A stretch of 48,141 bases of DNA from an uncultured Actinomycetes bacterium (GTDB lineage: Bacteria > Actinomycetota > Acidimicrobiia > Acidimicrobiales > Microtrichaceae). The stretch is from NCBI GenBank assembly GCA_903873135.1, contig CAIQNH010000045.1:1-48141 (forward strand), written 5' to 3'. The position numbers and the translations under genes were made by a program. The notes below the pieces were generated by a model that searched no databases, was not told where the DNA came from, and was given only the letters and a program-made list of their open reading frames with translations. This document shows positions 15,359 through 23,797 of this stretch, piece after piece. How positions within the stretch are numbered: position 1 is the stretch's first letter; the number at the start of each line of letters is the position of its first letter.

Positions 15359-17521
15359 GTGGACGTGAGCGGAGGGGTCGAGACCCTGACGGTGACCGGC
15401 GCGTCGCCGGGCGAGCGGCTGGTGGTCCAGGACCACGGCGGCGCGGAGGTCGTGACCCTGGTCGCCGACGAGGCCGGGAACGCGTTCGTGTCGTTCCTGC
15501 CGGAGCGTCCGCTCGTGCTCGACTCGCCCGACCGGATCCTCGAGTGCCTGGTGACGGGTCACCCGGTGCCACCGGGTGACTACCGGGTGGTCCCCGACGC
15601 CGGTGCTCCGGTCGACGTCCACGTCCTCGCGCTCGACGAGCACCCCGACCCGTCGATCCTGGACCAACGTCTCGATGCCGGCTACGGATACATCCGGGTC
15701 CGCGACGGCGTGACGCTCTCGGCGATGGTGCGCTTCCCGCCGGAGGACCTCTACGGGCCACCGCCGTGGCCGACCGTCGTCGACTACTCGGGGTACACGC
15801 CCTCGGACCCGGACACCCCGCAGGCCGCGACCATGCTGGCCAACCTGCTCGGGTTCGCCGTGGTCGGGGTCAACATGCGCGGGACCGGTTGTTCCGGTGG
15901 GGTGTTCGACCTGTTCAGTCCGGCCCAGGCCGCCGACGGGTACGACGTCGTGGAGGTCGTCGCCCGCCAACCCTGGGTGCTCCACCAGCACGTGGGGATG
16001 GTCGGGCTGAGCTACCCCGGCATCAGCCAGCTCTACGTGGCTGCGACGAGGCCACCGAGCCTGGCCGCCATCACGCCGCTGTCCGTGATCGACGACCCGT
16101 GGCGGCAGCAGTGGCCGGGCGGCGTCTACAACTCCGGCTTCACCAAGGCCTGGGTGGCCGCCCGTGACGAGCAGACCCGGGCCGGCGGTCAGTCGTGGGA
16201 TCGTCGGAGGATCGACGAGGGGGACGAGATCGCCGCCGACAACCAGCGGATCCGGACGCAGAACCTCGACTTCGAGCGGTTCGGGCGGACCATGGAGAAC
16301 TACCGCTCCGTGCTCGACGCCCGTCGGGCCGGCGAGCTCGTCGACCGGATCGAGGTGCCCGTGTACCTGACCGGAGCGTGGCAGGACGAGCAGACCGGCA
16401 GCAGGTTCGCGACGATGCTGGAACGGTTCGGCTCCAGCCCGGAGCAGCGCTACCACCTGTTCAACGGGCACCACCCGGACGGGTTCTCGCCGATGGTGGT
16501 CACCCGGTGGTTCGAGTTCCTGTCCTTCCACGTGGCCCGGCGGGTCCCGAAGCTCAACGAGCTGGTCCGGATGCTGGCGCCGTCACAGTTCGAGGCGGTG
16601 TTCGGGTTCACCCCCGAGCTGGAGGCCGACCGGTTCGACCACCACGAGGGCGACGTCGAGTCGGCGCTCGCCGAGTACCGCAGCGAGCCCCGGGTCCGGA
16701 TCCTCTTCGAGAACGGCGCGGGCCACGAGGTGGAGGGGGCGACGGCCCACCGGTTCGAGCAGTCGACGACGGCGTTCCCGCCTCCCGGTGTCCGGACCAG
16801 GCGTTGGTACCTGGCGGGCGACGGCCGGCTCGCCGACCATCCGGATGCCGAGCCCTCCGAGGCGTCCTACGAGGACGACCTCGGAGCGGGTGACCTCGCC
16901 TACTCCATGGAGCTGCTCAGCGACCTCAACGCGTTCACGTTGCCGCAGGTCCCGCGTGAGTGGACGAGGTTCGAGCCGCACCACCGGGCCCGCTTCGACT
17001 CGGACCCGCTCGAGGCACCGGTCCTGGTCGCGGGCGCCGGACACGTGGACCTCTGGATGCGTCCCGGAACGCGGGACACCGCGGTGCAGGTCACCATCAC
17101 CGAGCTGCGCACCGACGGCTGGGAGCAGCGGGTGCAGTGCGGCTGGCACCGCCTCCAGCACGCCGTCGAGCTCCCGTCGTCCGACGACCACACCGTGGAC
17201 TACACCTTCACCGTCGAGGATCGCGTCGAACTGGTCGTGGGGGAGTGGGTGCACCGACGGGTCCCCGTCCACCCCGTGACCCACCTGTTCCGCCCAGGTT
17301 CCCGGATCCGTGTCCAGCTCTCGACCCCGGGTCGGGACCACCCGTTCTGGTGCTTCGAGCCGCCGGTCGTGGCCGGTGCCGTGCAGCGCGTCGGCACCGG
17401 TGGCGAGCACGCCACCTCGCTGGTGCTCCCCGTCTGGGACGAGGTGCCCGAGTACCCCGAGGACCTGCCGCCACCGAGTTCGCTCCGTGGTCAGCCCTGC
17501 CGGCCGATCGAGGACGGGTGA
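15359..17521 (+). CDS. CocE/NonD family hydrolase (X-Pro dipeptidyl-peptidase-like)
   Basis: A 720-residue alpha/beta hydrolase. After about 100 residues of an N-terminal beta domain comes the catalytic domain with the nucleophile elbow GLSYPG (Ser218), an Asp in GAWQDEQTGS and a His in NGHHPDGF, then a jelly-roll domain of the PepX C-terminal type (about 500-700). Relatives include cocaine esterase, glutaryl-7-ACA acylase and X-prolyl peptidases, so the substrate is an ester, amide or peptide that cannot be named. No signal peptide is seen. GTG follows GGGAGG at 15348-15353. It sits between pafA and pafB and overlaps the next gene by 4 nt. Confidence 0.85.
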   Translation: MDVSGGVETLTVTGASPGERLVVQDHGGAEVVTLVADEAGNAFVSFLPERPLVLDSPDRILECLVTGHPVPPGDYRVVPDAGAPVDVHVLALDEHPDPSILDQRLDAGYGYIRVRDGVTLSAMVRFPPEDLYGPPPWPTVVDYSGYTPSDPDTPQAATMLANLLGFAVVGVNMRGTGCSGGVFDLFSPAQAADGYDVVEVVARQPWVLHQHVGMVGLSYPGISQLYVAATRPPSLAAITPLSVIDDPWRQQWPGGVYNSGFTKAWVAARDEQTRAGGQSWDRRRIDEGDEIAADNQRIRTQNLDFERFGRTMENYRSVLDARRAGELVDRIEVPVYLTGAWQDEQTGSRFATMLERFGSSPEQRYHLFNGHHPDGFSPMVVTRWFEFLSFHVARRVPKLNELVRMLAPSQFEAVFGFTPELEADRFDHHEGDVESALAEYRSEPRVRILFENGAGHEVEGATAHRFEQSTTAFPPPGVRTRRWYLAGDGRLADHPDAEPSEASYEDDLGAGDLAYSMELLSDLNAFTLPQVPREWTRFEPHHRARFDSDPLEAPVLVAGAGHVDLWMRPGTRDTAVQVTITELRTDGWEQRVQCGWHRLQHAVELPSSDDHTVDYTFTVEDRVELVVGEWVHRRVPVHPVTHLFRPGSRIRVQLSTPGRDHPFWCFEPPVVAGAVQRVGTGGEHATSLVLPVWDEVPEYPEDLPPPSSLRGQPCRPIEDG

Positions 17522-18534
17522 GCCGGTTCCGCACGGCACGGGTCGTGGAGGTCACCTCGGAGCGCAGGGGGCTCCAGCGGCTGCAGGTGGACCCGGGAGC
17601 GGGGCCCGTCCCGGCCTTCGTGCTGACCGAGCTGGTCGGCCGCTGCGAGGTCGGTGACCGGGTCGTGGTGAACACCACCGCCGTGGAGCTCGGCCTGGGC
17701 ACCGGGGGCGACCACGTCGTCCACTGGAACCTGGAGCGGGACTCGCTCGCAGAACCCGGTGCGGACCACGTCCTCAAGCTCCGGTACACGAGCCTGCAGT
17801 TCGAGGCGGGTACCTCCGAGCTCGACCACCCGGAGTGCGACCGTCCACTCGACGGCGCTCCGGTCGTGGCGTGCACGCTCCACAGCCACCTCGTCCCGGT
17901 GGTCGCAGGCGTGCACGCCGTCGATCCCGGACTGCGGGTCGTCTACGTCCAGACCGACGGCGGGGCGCTGCCCGTGGCGTTGTCCGACGACGTGGACCGC
18001 CTGCGGGCTTCCGGCGGTCTGACGGGCACCGTCAGCGCCGGTCACGCGTTCGGCGGTGACCTGGAGGCGCTCACGGTGGCCTCGGGGCTGGCGCTCGCCG
18101 TGCACACGCTCGGCGCCGACGTCGTGGTGGCGGGTGTCGGGCCCGGTGTGGCCGGCACGGGGACGGCGAACGGCTCGACGGCCCTCGACGCCGTCGGCGT
18201 CGTCGACCTCGCCGCGGCCACCGGGGGACGACCGGTGCTGTGCGCCCGGCTGTCGGAGGCCGACCCGCGGGACCGGCACCGAGGACTGAGCCACCACACC
18301 CGGCGCGTCGCCGACCTGACCCACGCCAGAGCGCTCGTGGCTCGCTCGCCGGGCCTCCCCGAGGCCCTCGACGGTGTCGAGGTGGTGGACCTGCCGCCCG
18401 AGGACCGTCCGACGACGGCGGTCGTCCCGTCGGGTCACCGGATCATGGGGCGCGGCCCGGATGAGGACCCGGTCGCGTTCGAGGCGGCCGTCGCCGCCGG
18501 TGTGCTCGCCGCACGCCTCGCCGGGACCCGCTGA
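17518..18534 (+). CDS. DUF3866 family protein
   Basis: A 338-residue protein matching, from memory, the actinobacterial DUF3866 family. It has an N-terminal beta-rich domain (about 1-90) and a Gly/Ala-rich alpha/beta domain with conserved-looking segments CTLHSHLVPVV, YVQTDGGALPVALSD, AGVGPGVAGTGT and LSHHTRRVADL. Several His and Asp residues in these segments could be catalytic or bind metal, but no activity is known. Members are often found near pafB/pafC, as here. The GTG start overlaps the stop of the CocE-type gene, so the two are translated from one message. Confidence 0.75.
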   Translation: MSRFRTARVVEVTSERRGLQRLQVDPGAGPVPAFVLTELVGRCEVGDRVVVNTTAVELGLGTGGDHVVHWNLERDSLAEPGADHVLKLRYTSLQFEAGTSELDHPECDRPLDGAPVVACTLHSHLVPVVAGVHAVDPGLRVVYVQTDGGALPVALSDDVDRLRASGGLTGTVSAGHAFGGDLEALTVASGLALAVHTLGADVVVAGVGPGVAGTGTANGSTALDAVGVVDLAAATGGRPVLCARLSEADPRDRHRGLSHHTRRVADLTHARALVARSPGLPEALDGVEVVDLPPEDRPTTAVVPSGHRIMGRGPDEDPVAFEAAVAAGVLAARLAGTR

Positions 18535-18539
18535 ACTCC

Positions 18540-18545
18540 TACACT
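18540..18545 (+). promoter_or_regulatory. Leaderless -10 (TACACT) for pafB
   Basis: TACACT ends 6 nt before the GTG at 18552, just after the upstream stop codon. Confidence 0.6.
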
Positions 18546-18551
18546 CACGCC

Positions 18552-19529
18552 GTGGCCGCCACCGACGAACCCTCGATCAGGTTGCTCAACCTGGTCACGG
18601 CACTCCAGTCGACCCGCCTCTCGTTGACCCTCGAGGAGATCCGCACCCGGGTCCCGGGCTACCCGAAGGACGAGCCGAGGACGCCGACCGAGTTCGAGGC
18701 GTTCCGGCGGATGTTCGAGCGGGACAAGGACGCCCTCCGCTCGCTGGGGATCGACGTCGAGGTGGTCGACAACCTCTCGACGGACCCACCCACGCCCGGC
18801 TACCGGATCCGTCGGGAGCGCCACGAGCTGGACGATCCCGGCCTGACCGACCAGGAACTGGCTGCGGTGGTGGCGGCGCTGCAGGCGGTCCGTCTGACCG
18901 GTGCCGACCTGGCAGATCCGGTCGGGGCGATGCGCAAGCTCGGGGGCGTCGGTGCCGAGGCTGCGCCGACGCCCGACGAGGGGCTCACGGTGCAGATCCC
19001 CGAGCACCTCAGCACCGTCCTCGACGCCGTGCTGGTCCGCAGGGTGCTGGAGCTCGACTACAACGGCCGGATCCGGAGGGTCGAGGGGGATGCCCTGCGC
19101 CTCCAGCGCGGCCACTGGTACCTGCTCGGCCGGGAGCAGGGCGTCGACGGCGACCGCACCTACCGGGTGGACCGGATCGACTCGATCGAGGCCGGGGAGC
19201 CCGACGCCTACCAACGGCAGGAGCAGGATCGTCGGGTCCTGATGCGACCGTGGGAGTACGGCGGCGGTACACCGGTGCCCGTGACGCTCCGGGTGGACGA
19301 CGTCGCCGCCCGCACCCTGCTGGCCGACGACCCGGAGCTGGAGGTCGCAGGTGCCGGGGACCACCGGACGACCGTCCTCGAGGTGGTGGACGAGGACCGC
19401 CTGTTCCGGTTCCTGGCCTCGTTCCTCGACCGGGTGGAGATCACCGAGCCCGCCGAGGTCCGCACCCGGTACGTGGCGTGGCTCGAGTCGATCGCCGTCG
19501 GGGACGGCGCTGCGGGCGGTGCCCCGTGA
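18552..19529 (+). CDS. pafB: WYL-domain transcriptional regulator PafB
   Basis: A 325-residue protein with an N-terminal winged-helix-like DNA-binding region (IRLLNLVTALQSTRLSLTLEEI, about residues 8-65) and a WYL domain (about 150-235, with the variant motif HWYLLGREQG and the basic YRVDRI segment), followed by a WYL-C-terminal extension. With PafC it forms the PafBC regulator, which in mycobacteria switches on most DNA-damage genes independently of LexA; it is not part of the proteasome chemistry despite its position. It has its own leaderless promoter and overlaps pafC by 4 nt. Confidence 0.88.
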   Translation: MAATDEPSIRLLNLVTALQSTRLSLTLEEIRTRVPGYPKDEPRTPTEFEAFRRMFERDKDALRSLGIDVEVVDNLSTDPPTPGYRIRRERHELDDPGLTDQELAAVVAALQAVRLTGADLADPVGAMRKLGGVGAEAAPTPDEGLTVQIPEHLSTVLDAVLVRRVLELDYNGRIRRVEGDALRLQRGHWYLLGREQGVDGDRTYRVDRIDSIEAGEPDAYQRQEQDRRVLMRPWEYGGGTPVPVTLRVDDVAARTLLADDPELEVAGAGDHRTTVLEVVDEDRLFRFLASFLDRVEITEPAEVRTRYVAWLESIAVGDGAAGGAP

Positions 19530-20479
19530 CCCGACGACTGACCGCCCGGGAGCGGATCGAACGGATCCTGGCCATCGTCCCGTGGATCGCCGTGCCCGGT
19601 GGTGTGAGCATCACCGAGACGTGCGAGCGGTTCCAGATCGACCGCGAGAGCCTGCTCGCCGACCTCAACCTGCTCTTCGTCGACGTCGGGGTCTACCCGT
19701 TCTCTCCGGGCGATCGCATCGACGTGTTCGTGGACGAGGAGGACGACCACCTCTCGGTCGACCTCTACGGGTTCATCGGTGGCCCGCTCCGGCTGAGCCC
19801 GGACGAGGCGCTCACCATCATCGGGGCCGGACGCGTGGTGCTCGCCGGCGGTCAGGCGGGCGAGACGCTCGAGTCCGCCGTGGGCAAGATCGAGGCCGTG
19901 CTGGCCTCCGGCGGCACCGTGGTCGGCGTCGAGTTGTCCACGATCGACCCCGAGGTGTTCGCCACGGTGCGCGGCGCGCTCGACGAGGGCCGCGTGGTGC
20001 GGATCGAGTACCACTCCTTCGCCCGGGACGAGGTGAGCGTGCGCGACGTGGAGGGGCAGCGCCTGTTCTCCGCCGAGGGCCGTTGGTACCTCCGGGGCTG
20101 GTGCCTCGAGGCCGGCGACCACCGCATCTTCCGCCTCGACCGGATCCAGTCGGCCTCGGTCACCGATCGGCCGGTGGACGCCGGCCGCGCCGAGGCCGAC
20201 GTCGAGGACGGCTTCGACTTCGACGGGAGCCACCCCACCGTGCGGCTCGTGCTGCAGCCGGAGGACGAGTGGGTGCCCGCGCAGTACCCGACGACAGCGG
20301 TCGAGCGCGACCCCGAGGGCCGACTGGTCGTGGAGCTCGAGGTGAGCGCCACACCGTGGCTGGCACGCCTGCTGCTCCGGCTCTCGCCGGAGACCGAGGT
20401 GGTCGACGTCGCCACGGGAGGCTCGCTCGCCGCCGTCCGCTCCGAGGCCGCGGCCCGGATCCTCAGGCGCTACCGCTGA
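19526..20479 (+). CDS. pafC: WYL-domain transcriptional regulator PafC
   Basis: A 317-residue partner of PafB with the same plan: an N-terminal helical DNA-binding region (ERIERILAIVPWIAVPGGVSITE, about residues 9-60), a WYL domain with RWYLRGWC and HRIFRLDRIQ (about 175-215) and a C-terminal extension. The PafBC heterodimer is the active form, and the GTGA overlap between the genes fits a fixed ratio. In mycobacteria the WYL domain responds to single-stranded DNA; that is carried over by homology. Confidence 0.88.
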   Translation: MTRRLTARERIERILAIVPWIAVPGGVSITETCERFQIDRESLLADLNLLFVDVGVYPFSPGDRIDVFVDEEDDHLSVDLYGFIGGPLRLSPDEALTIIGAGRVVLAGGQAGETLESAVGKIEAVLASGGTVVGVELSTIDPEVFATVRGALDEGRVVRIEYHSFARDEVSVRDVEGQRLFSAEGRWYLRGWCLEAGDHRIFRLDRIQSASVTDRPVDAGRAEADVEDGFDFDGSHPTVRLVLQPEDEWVPAQYPTTAVERDPEGRLVVELEVSATPWLARLLLRLSPETEVVDVATGGSLAAVRSEAAARILRRYR

Positions 20480-20508
20480 GGCGTCACGGTCGAGCTGACC
20501 GCGCCCGG

Positions 20509-20514
20509 TAGCCT
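20509..20514 (+). promoter_or_regulatory. Leaderless -10 (TAGCCT) for lepB
   Basis: TAGCCT ends 5 nt before GTG 20520 and 8 nt before ATG 20523, so it fits either adjacent start codon. Confidence 0.55.
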
Positions 20515-20519
20515 CGCCC

Positions 20520-21089
20520 GTGATGCTCACGCTCCAGCGCCGCCGTCGGGACCAGCGCGGCAGCGTCCGCGGCCTGGTGGAGTGGGTGGCGATCGTCGTC
20601 GGCGCGGTGCTCGTGGCGCTCTTGGTGAAGACGTACCTGGTCCAGGCGTTCCGCATCCCGTCGTCCTCGATGGAGCAGACCCTCCAGGTGGGTGACCGGG
20701 TGATGGTCAACAAGCTCAGCTACCGGATCGGCGACGTCGAGCCCGGCGACGTCGTGGTGTTCTCCCGTCCCGAGGCCGCGGGCACCGACCCGACGGCGCC
20801 CGAGGACCTCATCAAGCGGGTCGTGGGTGTGGGGGGCGACACGATCAGCACCGTCGACGGTCGACTGGTCCGCAACGGAGCCGTCGTGGAGGAGCCCTAC
20901 CTGCAGCCCGGCACGCAGACCGTGGGGATCGAGCAACCCGTCACCGTGCCCGAGGGGCAGGTGTGGGTCATGGGGGACAACCGGAACAACTCGAGCGACA
21001 GTCGCGTCTTCGGGCCGATCCCCGAGTCCACCATCGTCGGTCGGGCCGAGGTGGTCATGTGGCCCCCCGACCGCTTCTCGCGACTCTGA
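20520..21089 (+). CDS. lepB: Signal peptidase I
   Basis: A 189-residue type I signal peptidase (S26), which removes signal peptides from exported proteins at the outer face of the membrane. One transmembrane anchor spans about residues 19-38. The catalytic Ser50 lies in RIPSSSM and the general base Lys99 in LIKRVVG, with the GDNRNNSSDSR box near the C-terminus; all are in the expected order. The start is GTG 20520 or the adjacent ATG 20523. It precedes the tat genes, so secretion functions cluster here. The gene ends 7 nt from a convergent phosphodiesterase gene. Confidence 0.93.
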   Translation: MMLTLQRRRRDQRGSVRGLVEWVAIVVGAVLVALLVKTYLVQAFRIPSSSMEQTLQVGDRVMVNKLSYRIGDVEPGDVVVFSRPEAAGTDPTAPEDLIKRVVGVGGDTISTVDGRLVRNGAVVEEPYLQPGTQTVGIEQPVTVPEGQVWVMGDNRNNSSDSRVFGPIPESTIVGRAEVVMWPPDRFSRL

Positions 21090-21096
21090 GCCGGGG

Positions 21097-21810
21097 TCAG
21101 TCCGCGCCGAGGCGTCCGGAGGCTGCGTCGACCATCCGGTCGACGTGGTCGGAGTAGACCCCGTCCACCTCCCAGGCGAGGAGCTGTGCGAGGACCCGGG
21201 CGTGCTGGGCGTCCCAGGCGAGCACCCGTCGCCCGAAGCGCCGGTAGAGGGCGATGCGGCCGGGGTTCCACTCGCTGTGGTGGTAGTTGACGGCGTCGAC
21301 GCGGCTGCTGCGGAGGTCGGCGGCGTGTCGCTCGCACCCTGCGGTCAGGTGGCCGACGAAGGTGGAGTGGACGAGGGTGACCTCCGGCGCCCGGTCCCGC
21401 CAGTCCGCCAGCACCTCGAGGTCCTCGTGGCAGAGCAGGAGCTGTCCTGCTGCGCCGTGGGCCCGAGCGACGTCCAGCAGGGGCCCGAACGCCGCCGGGT
21501 CCTTGACGTCGACCGACAGCGGGAGGTCCGTACCGACCCGCTCGTAGAGTTCGCCGAGCGTGGGGACGCTCGGCGGGAGCTCGGCGGCGGGGCGCTCGGC
21601 GATCGGCCGCCGACGGAGCCGAGGGCCGACCAGCCCGTCGTGGTCGAGGACCACAACGCCGTCGAGCGTCACCCAGACGTCGGTCTCCAGGCCGGTCGCA
21701 CCCAGACGGACGGCGAGTTCGAAGGCCTCGAGGGTGTTCTCGGGGGCGTGGGCACGGGCTCCCCGGTGGGCGAAGAGCACCGTTGTGGCGTCCGGGGCCG
21801 GTAGGTTCAC
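21097..21810 (-). CDS. Glycerophosphodiester phosphodiesterase
   Basis: A 237-residue TIM-barrel enzyme of the GDPD family, hydrolysing glycerophosphodiesters to glycerol 3-phosphate and an alcohol. The catalytic signature is complete: HRG (His15-Arg16), PENT, ETD (Glu42, Asp44) and LDHD (His57). No signal peptide is seen, so it is probably cytoplasmic. A much longer frame extends upstream, but the domain begins ten residues after GTG 21810, which also has a -10-like CACAAT at leaderless spacing, so that start was chosen. Exact substrate unknown. Confidence 0.88.
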   Translation of the reverse strand: MNLPAPDATTVLFAHRGARAHAPENTLEAFELAVRLGATGLETDVWVTLDGVVVLDHDGLVGPRLRRRPIAERPAAELPPSVPTLGELYERVGTDLPLSVDVKDPAAFGPLLDVARAHGAAGQLLLCHEDLEVLADWRDRAPEVTLVHSTFVGHLTAGCERHAADLRSSRVDAVNYHHSEWNPGRIALYRRFGRRVLAWDAQHARVLAQLLAWEVDGVYSDHVDRMVDAASGRLGAD

Positions 21811-21816
21811 AGGTGC

Positions 21817-21822
21817 ATTGTG
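21817..21822 (-). promoter_or_regulatory. Leaderless -10 candidate (CACAAT) for the phosphodiesterase gene
   Basis: CACAAT on the minus strand ends 6 nt before the GTG at 21810. The first base deviates from TANNNT. Confidence 0.4.
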
Positions 21823-21862
21823 CCCGGACCGTGCGATCAGGACGAGCTGGGTCCACCCGGGA

Positions 21863-21884
21863 CCGGGGAATGGGATCTCCCCGG
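21863..21884. promoter_or_regulatory. Perfect 7-bp inverted repeat between divergent genes
   Basis: CCGGGGA (21863-21869) and TCCCCGG (21878-21884) are separated by 8 nt and followed on the plus strand by a T-rich stretch. It looks like a terminator hairpin, but it lies upstream of two divergent genes, so a regulator site is equally possible. Confidence 0.35.
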
Positions 21885-21891
21885 ATTTGTT

Positions 21892-21920
21892 CTCAAGTGG
21901 GTCGGGAGACCGGCCGTAGA
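21892..21920 (+). promoter_or_regulatory. Candidate sigma-28/WhiG-type promoter
   Basis: CTCAAG (21892-21897) and GCCGTAGA (21913-21920) resemble the sigma-28 family pattern (TAAA, about 15 nt, GCCGATAA), with a spacer near the expected length. Transcription would begin near 21927 and give a 37-nt leader with GGAGG at 21953-21957 for the gene at 21964. Two mismatches in the -10 keep this tentative. Confidence 0.3.
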
Positions 21921-21963
21921 ACCGGGAGTCCGGGAGCGGAGTGCCCGGGGATGGAGGATCGAG

Positions 21964-22296
21964 ATGGCGCTGATCAAGGCCACCTGCAGCGACTGCGGCG
22001 ACGTGGAGCTCCGCTCCAAGGACGTCCGGGTTCGCATCTGTCTCGACGGCGGTGACGCCACCTACCTGTTCCGGTGCCCGGTGTGCCGGATGGTGGAGGT
22101 GCGTGACGCCGAGACCCACGTGGTCGACATCCTGCTGGCCGCCGGGGTGGACTGCACCGAGTGGCGGCTCCCGGCCGAGCTGCACGAGCCCCGCAGCGGT
22201 GCCGCCATCACCCACGACGACGTGCTGGACTTCCACGGCATGCTCGAGGGCGCCGACTGGTTCGAGCGGCTCTCGGCCATGACCGAACGCCCGTGA
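21964..22296 (+). CDS. Zinc-ribbon hypothetical protein
   Basis: A 110-residue acidic protein. Cys8-x2-Cys11 and Cys38-x2-Cys41 form a zinc-ribbon pair, followed by a helical C-terminal part with no further motif. Zinc ribbons of this size may bind nucleic acid or another protein. The ATG is well placed after GGAGG, and the stop overlaps the next gene (GTGA). An upstream sequence resembling a sigma-28 promoter could tie it to motility or sporulation-type control, but no flagellar gene is visible in the window. Function unknown. Confidence 0.7.
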   Translation: MALIKATCSDCGDVELRSKDVRVRICLDGGDATYLFRCPVCRMVEVRDAETHVVDILLAAGVDCTEWRLPAELHEPRSGAAITHDDVLDFHGMLEGADWFERLSAMTERP

Positions 22297-22481
22297 TCGT
22301 CGCGGCGGTCTGCCTGGTCGCCGTGGCGGTCGCGGCGTGGTGCCTCCGGCGCTCCGCACACCGTCTCGAGGCGGTCGCCTCGACCGTCAGGTCCACGGCG
22401 GCGTGGCAGGCGACGGTGGAGCTGGCCGCAGAGGACACACGGGAACTCGCTGCTGCGGTGGACGGTCGAGTCGGCCGGTAG
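22293..22481 (+). CDS. Small single-pass membrane protein
   Basis: A 62-residue protein that starts directly with a transmembrane helix (about residues 2-19), then two Arg and a predicted long amphipathic helix. It is coupled to the zinc-ribbon gene by a 4-nt overlap. Its TAG stop is also the first three bases of the tatB -10 element. Topology suggests a protein facing the cytoplasm beside the membrane. No homologue is recognised; the coupling is the main evidence that it is real. Confidence 0.5.
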   Translation: MIVAAVCLVAVAVAAWCLRRSAHRLEAVASTVRSTAAWQATVELAAEDTRELAAAVDGRVGR

Positions 22482-22484
22482 CAT
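22479..22484 (+). promoter_or_regulatory. Leaderless -10 (TAGCAT) for tatB, sharing a stop codon
   Basis: TAGCAT ends 6 nt before the ATG at 22491. Its first three bases are the TAG stop of the preceding small gene. Confidence 0.6.
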
Positions 22485-22490
22485 GCCGCC

Positions 22491-22988
22491 ATGGCCGGCA
22501 GGAGCGTGATCGGCTTCCTCCAGAACTTCGGCGGCGGCGAGATCATCGTGATCCTGCTGGCGGCGCTCGTGATCCTCGGCCCCGACCGCCTGCCCGAGAT
22601 GGGCCGCAGCATCGGCCGGGCCATCCACCGGGTGCGCACCATGACCTCGGGGGTCGAGTCGCAGGTCCGTGACGTGATCGACGACCCGGCGATGCAGTCG
22701 ATCCGGGAACTGGGCGAGTTCGCCGCCCGTCCCCGCCAGAAGCTCGCCCAGTACGCCCTCGAGGCCGAGGCCGAGGCCCGGGCCGCATCGACCCCGGACC
22801 CGCCGGTCGCCGACGACGGCACCATCGTCGACCCGACGGCGCCGCCGGTCACCGACGATCCCGACCGGTCGGCGGTCCCGGCCGCAGTCGACCCGGGTGG
22901 CCCGGACGGCCCCGGGCCGGGTTCCACCGACCCCGGGCCCATCGCTCCGGTGGCTGCGGAGCCGACCAGCGACACCCGGGCGGACTGA
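22491..22988 (+). CDS. tatB: Twin-arginine translocase protein TatB (TatA/B family)
   Basis: A 165-residue protein with a short N-terminal segment, one transmembrane helix (about 17-32, EIIVILLAALVILGPDRLPE) and an amphipathic helix up to about residue 70, the TatA/TatB plan. The ILGPDRLPE hinge (Gly-Pro after the helix, no Phe-Gly) and the long acidic Pro-rich tail fit TatB rather than TatA. A separate, shorter TatA is encoded at 30346. It is followed 2 nt later by tatC, with which TatB forms the receptor for twin-arginine signal peptides. Confidence 0.85.
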   Translation: MAGRSVIGFLQNFGGGEIIVILLAALVILGPDRLPEMGRSIGRAIHRVRTMTSGVESQVRDVIDDPAMQSIRELGEFAARPRQKLAQYALEAEAEARAASTPDPPVADDGTIVDPTAPPVTDDPDRSAVPAAVDPGGPDGPGPGSTDPGPIAPVAAEPTSDTRAD

Positions 22989-22990
22989 GC

Positions 22991-23782
22991 GTGGCGTCGA
23001 TCCTGAAGGGCGCGGAGCGTGACGCCGGGAACATGGGGCTGGGTGAGCACCTGGCCGAGTTGCGGACGCGGCTGCTGATCTGCGTCGGGACGATCGTCGT
23101 GGCGATGATCCCGGCGTGGTTCCTGTACCCGTGGATCACCGACGTCCTCAACCAGCCCTACTGCGACGCCGTGCGGAACGTGGAGCCCGAGGCATCCTGC
23201 AAGTTCCTCGAGACCAACCTCCTGGAGCCCTTCACGCTCCGGCTGCGGATCGCCGGCTACGGCGCCCTGTTCCTCGCCATGCCGGTGATCCTCTGGCAGC
23301 TGTGGCGGTTCGTCGCACCCGGCCTGTACAAGCGTGAGCGGCGCTACGCGCTGGCCTTCACCGTGTCCAGCCTGACCCTGTTCGTGCTGGGTGCCGTCGT
23401 GGCCTACTTCACCCTCACCAAGGCCGTCGAGTTCCTGGTGACCCTGGGTGGACCCGACGTGGAGATCCGCTCCGGCATCGGCAACTTCGTGAAGTTCTCG
23501 ATGTTCATGATGCTGGCGTTCGGGGTGGGCTTCCAGTTCCCCGTGCTGGTGGTGGCGCTGCAGCTCGTGGGGGTGGTCACACCGGAACGCCTGGCGTCGT
23601 GGCGGCGGCAGGTGATCGTCGTGATCGTCGTGTTGGCCGCCGGGATCACCCCGAGCGGCGACCCCATCTCGATGCTGGCCCTCGCGGTGCCGATGTACCT
23701 CTTCTTCGAGATCGCACTGCTGATCGGCCGGGTGGCGCTCTGGCGGAGGTCCCGCCGTCCCGAGCCTGCCGCCGTCGACTGA
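22991..23782 (+). CDS. tatC: Twin-arginine translocase protein TatC
   Basis: A 263-residue polytopic protein with the six transmembrane segments of TatC. The conserved cytoplasmic start GLGEHLAELRTRLL (about residues 17-30), which binds the Arg-Arg signal, and the central LRIAGYGALFLAMPVILWQLW segment, quoted here across two stretches, are typical. The C-terminal LAAGITPSGDPISMLALAVPMY region is also characteristic. It pairs with TatB immediately upstream. GTG start, 2 nt after the tatB stop. Confidence 0.95.
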   Translation: MASILKGAERDAGNMGLGEHLAELRTRLLICVGTIVVAMIPAWFLYPWITDVLNQPYCDAVRNVEPEASCKFLETNLLEPFTLRLRIAGYGALFLAMPVILWQLWRFVAPGLYKRERRYALAFTVSSLTLFVLGAVVAYFTLTKAVEFLVTLGGPDVEIRSGIGNFVKFSMFMMLAFGVGFQFPVLVVALQLVGVVTPERLASWRRQVIVVIVVLAAGITPSGDPISMLALAVPMYLFFEIALLIGRVALWRRSRRPEPAAVD

Positions 23783-23797
23783 GGCCACCGAACGCGC

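Noticed and set aside
21811-21963. Inverted repeat at 21863-21884 as the terminator of lepB
   Set aside because: lepB ends 770 nt earlier and a reverse-strand gene lies between, so the repeat is more likely to be a control site.
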